Shown piece after piece: positions 17,607-28,221 of a stretch of 64,000 nt of DNA. Source of the stretch: Nocardioidaceae bacterium (lineage in GTDB: Bacteria > Actinomycetota > Actinomycetes > Propionibacteriales > Nocardioidaceae); assembly GCA_029266455.1 (NCBI GenBank), contig JAQSWV010000033.1, positions 1-64,000 of the forward strand. The letters are read 5' to 3'. A program made the translations under genes and the position numbers. How positions within the stretch are numbered: the stretch's first letter is position 1; every line of letters begins with the position of its first letter. The notes under the pieces are model-generated. The model was not told the origin of the DNA. It was given only the letters and a program-made list of their open reading frames with translations, and did no database searches.

Positions 17607-18280
17607 CCCGCATCGGGGTGGTGACGTTCCCCGGCTCGCTCGACGACATCGACGCCGCCCGGGCGGTCCGCGTCGCCGGCGCCGACCCCGTGCCGCTGTG
17701 GCACGGCGACCACGACTTGCGCGGTGTCGACGCGATCGTGCTGCCCGGAGGGTTCTCGTACGGTGACTACCTCCGCTGCGGGGCGATCGCGCGCTTCGCG
17801 CCCGTGATGGCGGAGGTGATCCAGGCGGCCGGGCGGGGCATGCCGGTGCTCGGCATCTGCAACGGCTTCCAGGTCCTCTGCGAGTCGCACCTGCTGCCCG
17901 GCGCGCTGATCCGCAACGACCACCGCAGGTTCGTCTGCCGCGACCAACGGCTGCGGGTCGAGAACGCGACCACGGCCTGGACGTCGAGCTATGCGGTCGG
18001 TGACGAGCTGGTGGTGCCGCTGAAGAACGGCGAGGGTGGATATGTCGCCGACGCCGCCACCCTCGACCGGCTCGAGGCGGAGCACCGGGTGGTCGTGCGC
18101 TATCTGGGCGGCAATCCCAACGGCTCGATGCGTGACATCGCCGGCGTCAGCAACGAGTCCGGGAACATCGTCGGCCTGATGCCGCACCCCGAGCACGCGG
18201 TCGAGTCCTTGTGCGGTCCGGGCACCGACGGGCTCGGCTTCTTCTCCTCCGTGCTGCAGGGCATCCTCACCCGCGCGTGA
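17603..18280 (+). CDS. purQ: Phosphoribosylformylglycinamidine synthase subunit PurQ (glutaminase)
   Basis: PurQ is a class I glutamine amidotransferase that delivers ammonia to PurL. The 225-residue product shows the oxyanion region [16 protein letters not shown], the nucleophile elbow [10 protein letters not shown] and the His-Glu pair in MPHPEHAVE. It overlaps purS by 4 bp and ends 9 bp before the convergent EamA gene. PurL, its partner, is 2.2 kb downstream rather than adjacent. Confidence 0.95.
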   Translation: MTRIGVVTFPGSLDDIDAARAVRVAGADPVPLWHGDHDLRGVDAIVLPGGFSYGDYLRCGAIARFAPVMAEVIQAAGRGMPVLGICNGFQVLCESHLLPGALIRNDHRRFVCRDQRLRVENATTAWTSSYAVGDELVVPLKNGEGGYVADAATLDRLEAEHRVVVRYLGGNPNGSMRDIAGVSNESGNIVGLMPHPEHAVESLCGPGTDGLGFFSSVLQGILTRA

Positions 18281-18289
18281 TCCCGGCGC

Positions 18290-19117
18290 TCATCCGGCGG
18301 CAACCAGGGTGACGGCAGTGAGAGCCAGGAGGAGACCCACGCTCTGGACGCGGCCGATGGCCTCACGCAGCACGAGCGCGGCCAGCAGCACGGTCAGGGC
18401 GGGGTACAGCGAGGTCAACACGGCCGCCACCGCCAGCAGGCCCGTCTGCGTGGCCAACAGGAACAAGACATTGGCCAGCGCACTGAGCACGCCGGCCCAG
18501 ACCGCCGGCAGGCTCGACCGGCCGGGCGTCCACCCGGCCGACAGGCTGGCAGCGAGCACCGCCGTGGAGACCACCGCAACCGCCTGGGTCAGCACGAGCG
18601 GTCCGAAGCCCGCCTCGGCGTGCACCTGGTCCAGCGCGGCGAACAGCACGCCGAACCCCGCGCCGGCGAGCACCCCGTCGACCAGTCCGTCCCCGCCACG
18701 GACGGTCGTCGGCTGGTCGGACCTCGACACCAGCCAGATGGCCGGGAAGGCGCAGGCGACGCCGAGCCAGGTCAGCAGGGACGGTCGCTCGCCGATCGCC
18801 ACGCCGACCAGCACGGGAAGCAGCGCCGCGCCCACGGCCGAGACCGGTGCCACCACACCCATCCGGCCGGCGGACAGGCCGCGGTAGAGGAACCCCGCCC
18901 CCGCCCCGCTGCCCACGCCGGCCAGCGCTGCCCAGGCCCAGTCGGCGGGCACTGCGCTGCCACCCAGCAGCAGGGCCGCCACCAGCACGCAGACCGCCGA
19001 CGACGCCTGCCCGACCACGGCCACCGCCCACGGGCTCGCCCGCCGCGAGGCGAACCCGCCGATGAAGTCGGACAGGCCGTACGCCAAGGCCGATCCCAGG
19101 GCGAGGACGACGACCAC
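18290..19117 (-). CDS. EamA/DMT-family transporter
   Basis: The 275-residue protein has ten hydrophobic segments in two repeated halves, the layout of the drug/metabolite transporter superfamily. Half one contains LAYGLSDFIGGFASRR and a GMGVVAPVSAV-like loop. Half two contains LTSLYPALTVLLAALVLRE, the EamA signature with the Pro in helix 9 and the Glu ahead of helix 10. It is probably a secondary exporter of metabolites; the substrate is unknown. It uses a GTG start and is divergent from the sulfotransferase-like gene with 69 bp between. Confidence 0.8.
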   Translation of the reverse strand: MVVVLALGSALAYGLSDFIGGFASRRASPWAVAVVGQASSAVCVLVAALLLGGSAVPADWAWAALAGVGSGAGAGFLYRGLSAGRMGVVAPVSAVGAALLPVLVGVAIGERPSLLTWLGVACAFPAIWLVSRSDQPTTVRGGDGLVDGVLAGAGFGVLFAALDQVHAEAGFGPLVLTQAVAVVSTAVLAASLSAGWTPGRSSLPAVWAGVLSALANVLFLLATQTGLLAVAAVLTSLYPALTVLLAALVLREAIGRVQSVGLLLALTAVTLVAAG

Positions 19118-19186
19118 GGGGTGACCCTACGTACGCCGCCCGACATGCCCGCGGCATCATCGGGCGGATCGACGGAAGGGGGGCCA

Positions 19187-20434
19187 ATGGCACCCGGCAC
19201 GCTGTACCTCCACATCGGGCTCCACAAGACCGGCACGACCTTCCTGCAGAACGTCCTGCGGGCCAACCGCGACGAGCTCCGGCGACAGGGTCTCGAGTAC
19301 CCCGGTGGTCCCGGGGTGCCCGTGCAGGCGCTCGCCGTGTGGGACCTCCAGGGCCGCCGCCCCCGGGGTGTCGACGACGGACGCATCGCAGGCAGCTGGC
19401 GCGCGCTGGTCGACCATCTCGGCGCCAGCAGCTCGCCCCGGGCACTCGTGTCCGTGGAACGGCTCAGCGTCTCGACGCCCCGACAAGCCAGAGCGGTCGT
19501 CGATGCCTTCCCCGACTCGGAGGTGCACGTCATCGTCACCGCCCGGGACATCGCCCGGGTCGCGGTGTCGGCCTGGCAGGAGGACATCAAGAACGACAAC
19601 GCGTGGACGTGGCAGGAGTTCGCCGACTCCATCACCGATCCGGCGCGCGCGGCCCAGAACCCGGCGCGCGGCTTCTGGATGCGTCAAGACCTGCCGAGGG
19701 TCTGCGCGGTCTGGGAGACGGTCGTGCCCATCGAGCGCCTCCACGTGGTCACCGTTCCGCCACCCGGCGCTGATCCGGGCCTGCTGCTGCAGCGTCTCTG
19801 CTCGGTCATCGGCGTCGATGCGGCGTCGCTCACCGAGCGGCCGGCCTGGGCGAACGAGACCGTGGGCGTGGCCGGCACCGAAGTCCTCCGCCAGGTCAAC
19901 ACCCGGCTCGAGGGCCGGCTCAACCAGCGGCAGTACGACCGTGCGGTCAAGCGGGTGCTCGTGCACCTGATGGCCCGTCGTACCGGACCCGAGCGCTTCG
20001 GCCTGCCCGCTGACCGGATGGAATGGGCGACGGCGTGGACCGACGCGACGATCAAGACCCTCGAGGCGCGCGGATACCCGGTCATCGGCGACCTGGACGA
20101 GCTGCGGCCATGCGACCCGGCAGGCGTCCGGCGACCGGACGACGCCTCCCGCGACGAGGTTCTCGACGCCGCCCTGGACGCGCTGAGCCTGCTGGTCGAG
20201 GAGCACGCCACCACGTTGTGGTCGCGACGAAAGCCCGACACCGTGCGCGCCGATGCCCGCGCCGGCGGTGCCAGCTGGGCGCGGGGTGTCGCGTTCCGAA
20301 GCCAGCGCCGCGCGGCTGCTCTGGCCGACCGGAACGCGCTCGTGGCCAGAGTGGCCGGGGTCGTACTGCGGCACCGGTACCGCACCGAGTCCCGCGCCGG
20401 GCGCAGGGCCGACGAGGAGCGAGGCGCCGGCTAG
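19187..20434 (+). CDS. Sulfotransferase-like P-loop protein
   Basis: The 415-residue protein begins with [15 protein letters not shown]. The KTGTTFLQ loop matches the PAPS 5'-phosphosulfate-binding loop of sulfotransferases and appears at residue 10 as expected. A second region, [20 protein letters not shown], corresponds to the 3'-phosphate-binding strand and helix (usually R..R.P..SxxS). The C-terminal 100 residues are helical and basic and have no clear match. It could sulfate a surface glycan or lipid, but no glycan genes adjoin it. ATG 19187 has a strong G-rich site (GGAAGGGGGG). Confidence 0.65.
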   Translation: MAPGTLYLHIGLHKTGTTFLQNVLRANRDELRRQGLEYPGGPGVPVQALAVWDLQGRRPRGVDDGRIAGSWRALVDHLGASSSPRALVSVERLSVSTPRQARAVVDAFPDSEVHVIVTARDIARVAVSAWQEDIKNDNAWTWQEFADSITDPARAAQNPARGFWMRQDLPRVCAVWETVVPIERLHVVTVPPPGADPGLLLQRLCSVIGVDAASLTERPAWANETVGVAGTEVLRQVNTRLEGRLNQRQYDRAVKRVLVHLMARRTGPERFGLPADRMEWATAWTDATIKTLEARGYPVIGDLDELRPCDPAGVRRPDDASRDEVLDAALDALSLLVEEHATTLWSRRKPDTVRADARAGGASWARGVAFRSQRRAAALADRNALVARVAGVVLRHRYRTESRAGRRADEERGAG

Positions 20435-20483
20435 GACGATCCGGCCGCACCTCCACCGGCGGCATCCCCCACCGGCCCGCCGA

Positions 20484-20498
20484 TACCCTGGGGCCGTG
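20484..20498 (+). promoter_or_regulatory. Leaderless -10 element of purL
   Basis: TACCCT (20484-20489) stands 6 nt before GTG 20496, with no ribosome-binding site between them. It fits a leaderless purL transcript separate from purSQ. Confidence 0.5.
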
Positions 20499-22862
20499 CC
20501 GGATGCCCTCGCCCCCCGACCCGACACCGCCATCGACCTTCCCTTCGACGCCGTCGAGAGCATCCCTGGCCCCGACACCGTGGACAGCGTCGAGCGCGCC
20601 GCCGCCACGCCTGACCATCCGCAGCCGTGGGCCGATCTCGGCCTCGACGCCGACGAGTACGCCCGCATCCGCGAGATCCTGGGTCGCCGGCCGACCAGCT
20701 CCGAGCTGGCGATGTACTCGGTGATGTGGAGCGAGCACTGCTCGTACAAGTCCAGCAAGGTCCATCTGCGCCGGTTCGGCGAGCTGAGCCAGGAGACTCC
20801 GCTGGGCAAGACACTGGCCGGCATCGGCGAGAACGCCGGGGTCATCGACATCGGCCAGGGCTACGCCGTGACGTTCAAGGTCGAGTCGCACAACCACCCC
20901 AGCTACGTCGAGCCTTACCAGGGTGCCGCGACCGGTGTGGGCGGCATCGTGCGCGACATCCTCGCGATGGGGGCGCGGCCGGTGGCGGTGATGGACCCAC
21001 TGAGGTTCGGGCCCCTGCACGCGCCGGACACCGCACGGGTGCTGCCGGGGATCGTGGCCGGCGTCGGCGGCTACGGGAACTGCCTCGGGCTGCCCAACAT
21101 CGGCGGTGAGGTGGTCTTCGACCCGACGTACGCCGGCAATCCGCTGGTCAACGCCCTGTGCGTCGGCGTGCTGCGACACGAGCAGCTGCACACCGCTCAG
21201 GCCAGCGGTGCGGGCAACCTCGTCGTCCTCTACGGCGCCCGCACCGGTGGTGACGGCATCGGCGGGGTGTCGGTGCTGGCCAGTGAGACCTTCGCGGCGG
21301 CCGCGGACGGGCAGTCCGGCGGACCGACCAAGCGGCCGAGCGTGCAGGTCGGCGACCCGTTCATGGAGAAGCTGCTCATCGAGTGCACACTCGAGCTGTT
21401 CGAGGAGGGTCTGGTCGACGGCATCCAGGACCTCGGCGGTGCCGGGCTCTCGTGCGCCACCTCCGAGCTGGCCAGCGCCGGTGACGGCGGCATGCGGGTC
21501 GAGCTCGACCGTGTCCCGCTACGCGACTCGTCGCTCGCCCCCGAGGAGATCCTCATGAGCGAGAGCCAGGAGCGGATGATGGCCGTCGTCGAGCCCGAGA
21601 AGGTCGAGCGGTTCCTTGCGGTCTGCGCCCGGTGGGAGGTCGATGCGACCGTCATCGGCGAGGTCGTCACCGGCGGCCGGCTGCTGGTCTCCTGGCACGG
21701 CCAGACCGTCGTCGACGTGCCGCCACGCACGGTGGCGCACGAGGGGCCGGTGTACGACCGGCCGTACGCACGCCCCGTCGAGCAGGACACGCTTCAGGCT
21801 GACGCCGCCGAGCGGCTGCCTCGCCCGGCAGGCGGCGAGGAGCTGCGCGCGACGCTGCTGCGGCTCGCCGGCTCCCCGAACCTGGCCGACAAGTCCTGGG
21901 TGACCGACCAGTACGACCGCTACGTCCGCGGCAACACGGTCCTCGCCCAACCCGAGGACGCCGGGGTGGTCCGCGTCGACGAGGAGACCGGTCTCGGCAT
22001 CGCGCTGTCGACCGACTGCAACGGCCGCTTCTGCCGGCTCGACCCGTACGAGGGCGCGCGGTTGGCGCTGGCCGAGGCCTACCGCAACGTCGCTGTCGTC
22101 GGGGCCCAGCCGCTGGCCGTCACCGACTGCCTCAACTTCGGCTCCCCGGAGGACCCGGCGGTGATGTGGCAGTTCGAGCGGGCGGTGCAGGGGCTCACCG
22201 ACGGCTGTCGCGAGCTGGGGCTCCCGGTGACCGGCGGGAACGTCAGCTTCTACAACCAGACCGGCGCGACCGCGATCCTTCCCACTCCTGTGGTGGGCGT
22301 GCTCGGGGTGCTCGACGACGTGACCACCCGGCTGCGTCAGGGGTTCGCTGCCGGCGGGCATGCGGTCTGGCTGCTGGGGAGCACCCGCGAGGAGCTGTCC
22401 GGCTCGGAGTGGGCGCACGTCGTCCATCACCACCTCGGCGGGAGGCCGCCGGTCGCTGACCTGTCGGCGGAGCAAGCCCTGGGCGACCTGCTGCGGGCGG
22501 CCGCGCGCATGGGCCTGCTCTCCGCCGCGCACGACCTGTCCGACGGCGGGCTCGGCCAGGGACTGGTCGAGGCGTGCCTGAGGCACGGCATCGGCGTCGA
22601 GGTGACCGTCCCCGACGGCCTGGACCCGTTCGTGGCGCTGTTCTCGGAGTCGACGGCGCGTGCTCTGGTGGCGCTCGACCCCGTCGCCGAGGAGCGGTTC
22701 GTCGCGGCGGCTGCAGCCCGCGGGGTGCCGCACACACGCCTCGGTGTCACCACGGCCGGCGACGCCGGTGCGGCGCTGACGGTCGCGGGCGCGTTCACCG
22801 TGGCACTGCCGGAGCTCCGCGCCGCCTGGTCGGCCGCCCTGCCGGCCGCACTGCGGGTCTGA
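20496..22862 (+). CDS. purL: Phosphoribosylformylglycinamidine synthase subunit PurL
   Basis: PurL is the large, ATP-using subunit that turns FGAR into FGAM with ammonia from PurQ. At 788 residues it is the small (bacterial, PurS-dependent) type, made of two AIRS-like halves. Visible motifs are [60 protein letters not shown], and in the second half NVSFYNQTG and [15 protein letters not shown]. The 45 residues before the core are Pro/Asp-rich. The gene ends 43 bp before a convergent secreted-repeat gene, with GC-rich dyads between. Confidence 0.95.
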   Translation: MPDALAPRPDTAIDLPFDAVESIPGPDTVDSVERAAATPDHPQPWADLGLDADEYARIREILGRRPTSSELAMYSVMWSEHCSYKSSKVHLRRFGELSQETPLGKTLAGIGENAGVIDIGQGYAVTFKVESHNHPSYVEPYQGAATGVGGIVRDILAMGARPVAVMDPLRFGPLHAPDTARVLPGIVAGVGGYGNCLGLPNIGGEVVFDPTYAGNPLVNALCVGVLRHEQLHTAQASGAGNLVVLYGARTGGDGIGGVSVLASETFAAAADGQSGGPTKRPSVQVGDPFMEKLLIECTLELFEEGLVDGIQDLGGAGLSCATSELASAGDGGMRVELDRVPLRDSSLAPEEILMSESQERMMAVVEPEKVERFLAVCARWEVDATVIGEVVTGGRLLVSWHGQTVVDVPPRTVAHEGPVYDRPYARPVEQDTLQADAAERLPRPAGGEELRATLLRLAGSPNLADKSWVTDQYDRYVRGNTVLAQPEDAGVVRVDEETGLGIALSTDCNGRFCRLDPYEGARLALAEAYRNVAVVGAQPLAVTDCLNFGSPEDPAVMWQFERAVQGLTDGCRELGLPVTGGNVSFYNQTGATAILPTPVVGVLGVLDDVTTRLRQGFAAGGHAVWLLGSTREELSGSEWAHVVHHHLGGRPPVADLSAEQALGDLLRAAARMGLLSAAHDLSDGGLGQGLVEACLRHGIGVEVTVPDGLDPFVALFSESTARALVALDPVAEERFVAAAAARGVPHTRLGVTTAGDAGAALTVAGAFTVALPELRAAWSAALPAALRV

Positions 22863-22877
22863 GCCGGGTTGCGGCCC

Positions 22878-22915
22878 GAGCCGGCTGGGTCCGACGATCC
22901 CCGGCTCAGCTGAGC
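22878..22915. terminator. GC-rich dyads between purL and the repeat-protein gene
   Basis: GAGCCGG (22878-22884) pairs with CCGGCTC (22901-22907). The perfect 12-bp palindrome GCTCAGCTGAGC (22904-22915) overlaps the end of the convergent gene. It could end both transcripts, but there is no T tract. Confidence 0.35.
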
Positions 22916-23421
22916 ACGAGGACCTCCTCGCAGTCGCCGGCGATGACGTCGGAGCGGTCGCGCTCGAGGTTGTAGATGACCGTGTCGAACCCCGGACCAC
23001 AACGGAGGCGGTCGACGCCGTCGGCCGGTGGCAGCCAGATCGTGTCGCGGCCGCCTCCTGCCCAGATGCGGTCGTGGCCGTAGCTGTTGCCGATCCTGTC
23101 GCCACCCGGCCCGCCGTAGACCCGGTCGTGGCCGCGGCCGTCGACGATCTGGTCCTTGCCCCGGTCCCCGTACCCGGCGTCGGCGCCCGGCCCGAGCCAC
23201 ACCCGGTCGGCACCGCCCCTGGCGGTCACGACGTCGTCGCCGGCGAACACCCGGATCACGTCGTCACCGCGCGTTCCGTCCGGGAAGTCCGGTCCCGGCG
23301 TGCCGGTGATGATGTCGCGGGTCGGCGCAGCAGTGGCCGAGGGGGCCGCCGCGACTCCGGCGACGGGTGCCACGAGGGCCGTCAGGGCGGCGGCGGCCGT
23401 GGTGATCCGGAAGGTGCGCAT
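22906..23421 (-). CDS. Secreted calcium-binding (RTX-like nonapeptide repeat) protein
   Basis: The 171-residue protein has a signal peptide (MRTFRITT, then an Ala/Val-rich core ending near AAPSATAAP). After it comes a string of degenerate GG-x-G-x-D nonapeptides: GTPGPDFPDG, GTRGDDVIRVFAGDD, GGADRVW, GRGHDRVYGGPGGDRIG, GYGHDRIWAGGGRDTIW. Such beta-rolls bind Ca2+ outside the cell. No catalytic domain is attached and the C-terminus (CGPGFDTVIYNLERD...DCEEV) carries two cysteines. ATG 23421 follows GAGGAGGA. The role is unknown. Confidence 0.75.
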   Translation of the reverse strand: MRTFRITTAAAALTALVAPVAGVAAAPSATAAPTRDIITGTPGPDFPDGTRGDDVIRVFAGDDVVTARGGADRVWLGPGADAGYGDRGKDQIVDGRGHDRVYGGPGGDRIGNSYGHDRIWAGGGRDTIWLPPADGVDRLRCGPGFDTVIYNLERDRSDVIAGDCEEVLVLS

Positions 23422-23522
23422 GGTGTCCTCCTCAGAGATGGGTTGTGCGCAGGAGCCCGCCGCACCGGTGGTGATACGTCGGGTCACCGGTGTCGCTGTG
23501 CCGACCGGCTACCGTCGGAGGC

Positions 23523-23900
23523 ATGCCTGTCCGCCTCCGCCGTGCGCCGGAGCCGGCCGTCGATGCGGCGTTGACGCGGTTCGACGCCGGCGCTGCCACC
23601 GCCGACGACAGCCGGCTGCTGGTCAGGCACCTGCTGGCGGTGCTGACCGAGCGGGCGCCGGGGGCGAGCGTCGAGGTGCGGGTCCCGCCCTATGCCGTCG
23701 CCCAGTGCGTCTCCGGCGCGCGGCACACGCGAGGCACGCCGCCCGCGGTCGTCGAGACCGACGCCCACACATGGATCGCCCTGGCGTCGGGCCGCCTCCC
23801 GTGGGCTGACGCCGTCGGCAACGGCCGGCTCCGCGCGTCCGGCGAGCGCTCCGACCTCTCGGACCTGCTCCCCCTGCACGAGCCGGCCCGGGACCAGTGA
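23523..23900 (+). CDS. Sterol-carrier-protein-like (SCP_3) protein
   Basis: The 125-residue protein matches the actinobacterial SCP ortholog family: VEVRVPPYAVAQCVSG, RGTPPAVVETDAHTWIALASG, and GRLRASGERSDLSDLLPL at the end. The SCP2 fold binds lipids, but the ligand of this group is unknown. It commonly sits between purL and purF in actinobacteria, as here. ATG 23523 lies 7 nt after TACCGT; the intervening CGGAGGC could also serve as a weak ribosome-binding site. Confidence 0.8.
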   Translation: MPVRLRRAPEPAVDAALTRFDAGAATADDSRLLVRHLLAVLTERAPGASVEVRVPPYAVAQCVSGARHTRGTPPAVVETDAHTWIALASGRLPWADAVGNGRLRASGERSDLSDLLPLHEPARDQ

Positions 23901-23979
23901 GCCTGCCCGGCATGGATCCGCAGCGGTGTCGATGGGTTCCCGCACGGGTACGGGCGGTGGCCGGGCCCAGGGTCGCGTC

Positions 23980-25353
23980 ATGACCCAGACCGACCGGACC
24001 GCCGAGCTCCGGGCAGCGGTGCTGCGGCAGTCACCGCGGGTGCGCGCCTGGCTCGAGGAGCTGGTGCGGATCCCGTCGGTGAGCGATGTGGACGGCGACG
24101 CGCCCGAGGTTCGTCGCAGCGCCGAGGCGGTGGCCCGGATCCTCGCGGCCGCGGGCTTTCCCGAGATCCAGATCGTGCAGGAGGGTCGCGGCCGGCCTGC
24201 GGTCGTCGCCCGTCACCCTCCGCCCGAGGGGGCGCCCACCGTGCTGTTGTACGCGCATCACGACGTGCAGCCGCCTGGCGACGGCGACGACTGGCACAGC
24301 CCGCCATTCGAGCCCACCGAGCGGAAGGGACGTCTCTACGGCCGGGGCGCCGCCGACGACAAGGCCGGCATCGCGGCCCACCTGGCGGCCTACCTGGCCC
24401 ATGACGGCGACCCGCCGGTGGGCGTGACCGTCTTCGTCGAGGGGGAGGAGGAGTCGGGCTCCGACTCGCTTCCGGCGATCCTGGAGCGGCACCGTGACCG
24501 CCTGCGGGCCGACGTCATCGTGATCGCCGACTCCACCAACTGGGACATCGGTGTGCCCGCGCTCACCACCTCCCTGCGCGGCCTGGTGAACTGCCTCGTC
24601 GAGGTGCGCACCCTGCACCACGGGGTGCACTCCGGGATGTGGGGCGGCGTGGCTCCCGACGCCCTCACCACCCTGGTGCGCCTGCTGGCGACGCTGCACG
24701 ACGATGCCGGCGAGGTCGCGGTCGGCGGGCTGGCCTCCGCGACGGCCGCGGCTCTGGACTACCCGCTCGACCGGCTGCGTGCGGAGGCAGCGCTTCGCGA
24801 CGGAGTGGAGCTGATCGGCTCCGGGTCGGTCGTCGAACGGCTGTGGGCCAAGCCCGCCATCGCGATCACGGGTGTCGACGCGCCTGGCGCCGCGCATGCG
24901 TCCAACACGCTCCTCCCCTCGGCCCGGGCGAAGATCAGCCTGCGGCTGGCCCCCGGCGACAACGCCGCCAGCGGCTACGCCGCACTCACCCGCCACCTCC
25001 GAGAGCACGTCCCGTGGGGCGCCGAGGTCGTGGTGGACAGCCCTGATCTCGGTGAGCCGTTCGCCGTCGATGCCGAGGGGCCTGCCCACGACACCGCGCG
25101 GACCGCCTTCGCCGACGCCTGGGACGGCACCGAGCCCGTCGACATCGGTGTCGGCGGGTCGATCCCCTTCATCGCCGAGCTCGCGGCGGCCTACCCGGAG
25201 GCGGCGATCCTCGTCACCGGCGTGGAGGACCCCGACACCCGGGCGCACGGGGCGGACGAGAGCCTGCACCTGGCCGAGTTCGCGAGGGTGTGCCTGGCCG
25301 AGACGTTGTTGCTCGACCGGCTCGCGACCGCGACCGGGCCGCACCGGCGCTGA
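23980..25353 (+). CDS. M20 family dipeptidase
   Basis: The 457-residue cytosolic metallopeptidase has the di-zinc M20 set: YAHHDVQPP (His and catalytic Asp), RGAADDKAG (bridging Asp), VEGEEESGS (catalytic Glu pair), IADSTNWD (Asp) and AHGADESLH near the C-terminus (His ligand). The lid/dimerisation domain with TLHHGVHSGMWGG lies in the middle. The substrate is probably a dipeptide such as a Gly-Xaa or carnosine-like peptide. It is intact and of normal length, and probably transcribed independently of purF. Confidence 0.85.
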   Translation: MTQTDRTAELRAAVLRQSPRVRAWLEELVRIPSVSDVDGDAPEVRRSAEAVARILAAAGFPEIQIVQEGRGRPAVVARHPPPEGAPTVLLYAHHDVQPPGDGDDWHSPPFEPTERKGRLYGRGAADDKAGIAAHLAAYLAHDGDPPVGVTVFVEGEEESGSDSLPAILERHRDRLRADVIVIADSTNWDIGVPALTTSLRGLVNCLVEVRTLHHGVHSGMWGGVAPDALTTLVRLLATLHDDAGEVAVGGLASATAAALDYPLDRLRAEAALRDGVELIGSGSVVERLWAKPAIAITGVDAPGAAHASNTLLPSARAKISLRLAPGDNAASGYAALTRHLREHVPWGAEVVVDSPDLGEPFAVDAEGPAHDTARTAFADAWDGTEPVDIGVGGSIPFIAELAAAYPEAAILVTGVEDPDTRAHGADESLHLAEFARVCLAETLLLDRLATATGPHRR

Positions 25354-25444
25354 GGCACCGCCGCAGGGGCCGGCCCCTCCGGGCGCGGGCGACGTCCCGC
25401 CGCGCTGCTGACCTGTCGCGAGGGGGTCAGGCCGGCTCGCCCCG

Positions 25445-25460
25445 TACAGTGGCTGTCGTG
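25445..25460 (+). promoter_or_regulatory. Leaderless -10 element of purF
   Basis: TACAGT (25445-25450) is 7 nt upstream of GTG 25458, matching the arrangement at purC, purL and purM. Confidence 0.55.
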
Positions 25461-27011
25461 CCTCGCGGAGACGGTCTGCTCACGCACGACACCGACCCCG
25501 ACGACCGCGGCCCCCAGGACGCCTGCGGGGTGTTCGGGGTATGGGCTCCCGGTGAGGACGTGTCGAAGCTCGTCTACTTCGGGCTGTACGCGCTGCAGCA
25601 CCGCGGCCAGGAGTCGGCCGGCATCGCAGTGAGCAACGGGCGGCAGATCCTCGTCTACAAGGACATGGGACTGGTCTCCCAGGTCTTCGACGAGCCGACA
25701 CTGGAGTCTTTGAAGGGGCATCTGGGTGTCGGGCACAGCCGCTACTCCACGACCGGTGCCAGCACCTGGCTCAACGCGCAGCCGACGTTCCGCTCCACCG
25801 CGAACGGTGCCATCGCGCTTGCCCACAACGGGAACCTCACCAACACGCACGAGCTGGTCAACCTGCTCGACAAGCGCGCGGCCGACACCGGCGAGCTGGT
25901 GGCGGACCGCAAGCGCGACATCGAGACCACCGACACCGGCGTCATGGCCGCGCTGCTGGCGTCCTACCCGGACCGCTCGCTCGAGGAGGCCGCCGGCGAG
26001 GTGCTTCGCGAGGTGCGAGGCGCGTTCTCGCTCGTGTTCATGGACGAGGGCACCCTCTACGCCGCCCGCGACCCCCAGGGGATCCGACCGCTGGTGCTGG
26101 GCCGGCTCGAGCGGGGCTGGGTGGTGGCGAGCGAGACCGCGGCTCTGGACATCGTCGGCGCGTCGTACGTGCGCGAGGTGGAGCCGGGCGAGCTGCTCGC
26201 CGTCGACGAGCACGGGCTCCGGACGCAGCGCTTCGCCGAGCCCGCCCCCAAGGGCTGCCTGTTCGAGTTCGTCTACCTGGCCCGCCCCGACACCCGGATC
26301 TCCGACCAGCGCGTGCACACCGTGCGGGTCGAGGTGGGCCGCCGGCTCGCCCGCGGGCACCCGGCCGACGCCGACCTGGTCATCCCCGTGCCCGAGTCCG
26401 GCACGCCGGCGGCGATCGGCTACGCCGAGGAGTCGGGGATCCCGTACGGCCAGGGGCTGGTCAAGAACTCCTACGTCGGCCGGACGTTCATCCAGCCCAG
26501 CCAGACGATCCGTCAGCTCGGCATCAGGCTCAAGCTGAACCCGCTGCAGGACGTGATCGCCGGCAAGCGGCTGGTCGTGGTCGACGACTCGATCGTCCGG
26601 GGCAACACCCAGCGGGCACTGGTGCGGATGCTGCGGGAGGCAGGCGCCGCCGAGGTGCACGTGCGCATCTCCAGCCCGCCGGTGAAGTGGCCGTGCTTCT
26701 ACGGCATCGACTTCGCCAGCCGTGCCGAGCTGGTCGCGAACGGCCTGTCAGTCGACGAGATCTGCACCTCCATCGGCGCAGACTCCCTCGGCTACGTCGA
26801 CCTCGACGAGCTGGTCGCCGCCACCAACGTGCCCGCGGACGACCTGTGCCGCGCCTGCTTCGACGGGGTCTACCCGGTACCGCTCCCACCCGCGCACCAC
26901 CTGGGCAAGCACCTGCTCGAGCTGGAGGTCGTCACCCCCGCCACGGATGCGGACGGGCTCCCCACCCTCACCGCCGCCGGCGGCGCGGCCGAGGCCCTGA
27001 CGCGTCCATGA
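25458..27011 (+). CDS. purF: Amidophosphoribosyltransferase
   Basis: PurF makes phosphoribosylamine from PRPP and glutamine, the first step of purine synthesis. The 517-residue product has a short propeptide ending DRGPQDA before the Ntn nucleophile cysteine of CGVFG. It continues with ALQHRGQESAGIA, HNGNLTN, the PRPP loop VVVDDSIVRGNT and RISSPP. Cysteines in KGCLFEFVY, WPCFYGID and LCRACFDG match the ligands of the Fe-S cluster found in the oxygen-sensitive PurF class. PurM follows after 30 bp. Confidence 0.95.
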   Translation: MPRGDGLLTHDTDPDDRGPQDACGVFGVWAPGEDVSKLVYFGLYALQHRGQESAGIAVSNGRQILVYKDMGLVSQVFDEPTLESLKGHLGVGHSRYSTTGASTWLNAQPTFRSTANGAIALAHNGNLTNTHELVNLLDKRAADTGELVADRKRDIETTDTGVMAALLASYPDRSLEEAAGEVLREVRGAFSLVFMDEGTLYAARDPQGIRPLVLGRLERGWVVASETAALDIVGASYVREVEPGELLAVDEHGLRTQRFAEPAPKGCLFEFVYLARPDTRISDQRVHTVRVEVGRRLARGHPADADLVIPVPESGTPAAIGYAEESGIPYGQGLVKNSYVGRTFIQPSQTIRQLGIRLKLNPLQDVIAGKRLVVVDDSIVRGNTQRALVRMLREAGAAEVHVRISSPPVKWPCFYGIDFASRAELVANGLSVDEICTSIGADSLGYVDLDELVAATNVPADDLCRACFDGVYPVPLPPAHHLGKHLLELEVVTPATDADGLPTLTAAGGAAEALTRP

Positions 27012-27041
27012 CCCGCTTCCCCACCCGATAGTCTGCGGCCG

Positions 27042-28097
27042 GTGAGCGGCGAGTCGACGTACGCGGCCGCCGGGGTCGACATCCAGGCCGGCGAGCGCGC
27101 GGTCGAGCTCATGCGGAAGTGGGTGGACGCGGCGCGGCGCCCCGAGGTGATGGGGGGCATCGGCGGCTTCGCGGGTCTCTTCGACGCGTCGGCCCTCAAG
27201 GGCTTTGACCATCCGCTGCTGGCCACCTCCGCCGACGGCGTGGGCACCAAGGTGGCGCTCGCCAGCGCCATGGACCGCTACACCACGGTCGGCCACGACC
27301 TGGTCGGGATGCTGGTCGACGACCTGGTCGTCTGCGGCGCCGAGCCGCTCTTTGTCACCGACTACATCGCCTGTGGCCGGGTCGTGCCCTCCCGCATCGC
27401 CGCGATCGTCCAAGGCGTCGCCGAGGCCTGCGTGCTGGCCGGCTGTGCACTGCTGGGCGGCGAGACGGCCGAGCACCCGGGCCTGCTCGGGCCCGACGAC
27501 TTCGACCTGGCCGGTGCGACGACCGGCGTGGTGGAGGCAGCGGCACTGCTGGGCCCTGACCGGGTACGCGCCGGAGACGCGGTGGTGGCGATGGGGTCGT
27601 CCGGCCTGCACAGCAACGGCTACTCGCTCGTGCGGCACGTGCTGCTGGACCGTGCCGGCTGGGCACTGGACCGCCACGTCGACGAGTTCGGCCGCTCGCT
27701 CGGCGACGAGCTGCTCGAGCCGACGAGGATCTACGCCCAGGACTGCCTGGCGCTCGCGGCTGCGGTGGACGTGCATGCCATGTCGCATGTGACCGGGGGA
27801 GGGCTCGCGGCCAACCTCGGCCGGGTGCTGCCCGCAGGTACGGGCGCGGACATCGACCGGCACACCTGGTCGCCGGCACCCGTGTTCGAGGTCGTGAGAG
27901 CCGTCGGCGACATCGCCCGCGAGGAGATGGAGCGCACCCTCAACATGGGGGTGGGCATGGTGGCCGTCGTGGCCGCGGAGGCGGCGGACGCCGCCGTCAC
28001 CCTGCTGCGCGACCGGGGGGTGCCGGCGTGGCGGTGCGGCGCAGTCGTCGCAGGGAAGTCCAGTGTCCGGCTGCTCGGCGAGCACCGCCGAGCCTGA
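27042..28097 (+). CDS. purM: Phosphoribosylformylglycinamidine cyclo-ligase
   Basis: PurM (AIR synthetase) closes the imidazole ring of FGAM with ATP. The 351-residue protein shows the family series: YAAAGVDIQAGERAV, IGGFAGLF, SADGVGTKV, the loop HDLVGMLVDDLVVCGAEP, GGETAEHPG, SSGLHSNGYSLVR and HVTGGGLAANLGRVLP. GTG 27042 is 7 nt after TAGTCT (27029-27034). It probably forms a unit with purF, although each has its own leaderless-type promoter. Confidence 0.95.
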   Translation: MSGESTYAAAGVDIQAGERAVELMRKWVDAARRPEVMGGIGGFAGLFDASALKGFDHPLLATSADGVGTKVALASAMDRYTTVGHDLVGMLVDDLVVCGAEPLFVTDYIACGRVVPSRIAAIVQGVAEACVLAGCALLGGETAEHPGLLGPDDFDLAGATTGVVEAAALLGPDRVRAGDAVVAMGSSGLHSNGYSLVRHVLLDRAGWALDRHVDEFGRSLGDELLEPTRIYAQDCLALAAAVDVHAMSHVTGGGLAANLGRVLPAGTGADIDRHTWSPAPVFEVVRAVGDIAREEMERTLNMGVGMVAVVAAEAADAAVTLLRDRGVPAWRCGAVVAGKSSVRLLGEHRRA

Positions 28098-28221
28098 GTA
28101 CGGCGCCGGTGTGCGGAATGCCCGGACGGCCGGGTACCGTTGTGCCCACGAGTGAACTGATGACACGGCCGGGGGCCCCACACGGCTCTCCCGCCTCGAC
28201 CTGTGCAAGGGGGTCGACCCT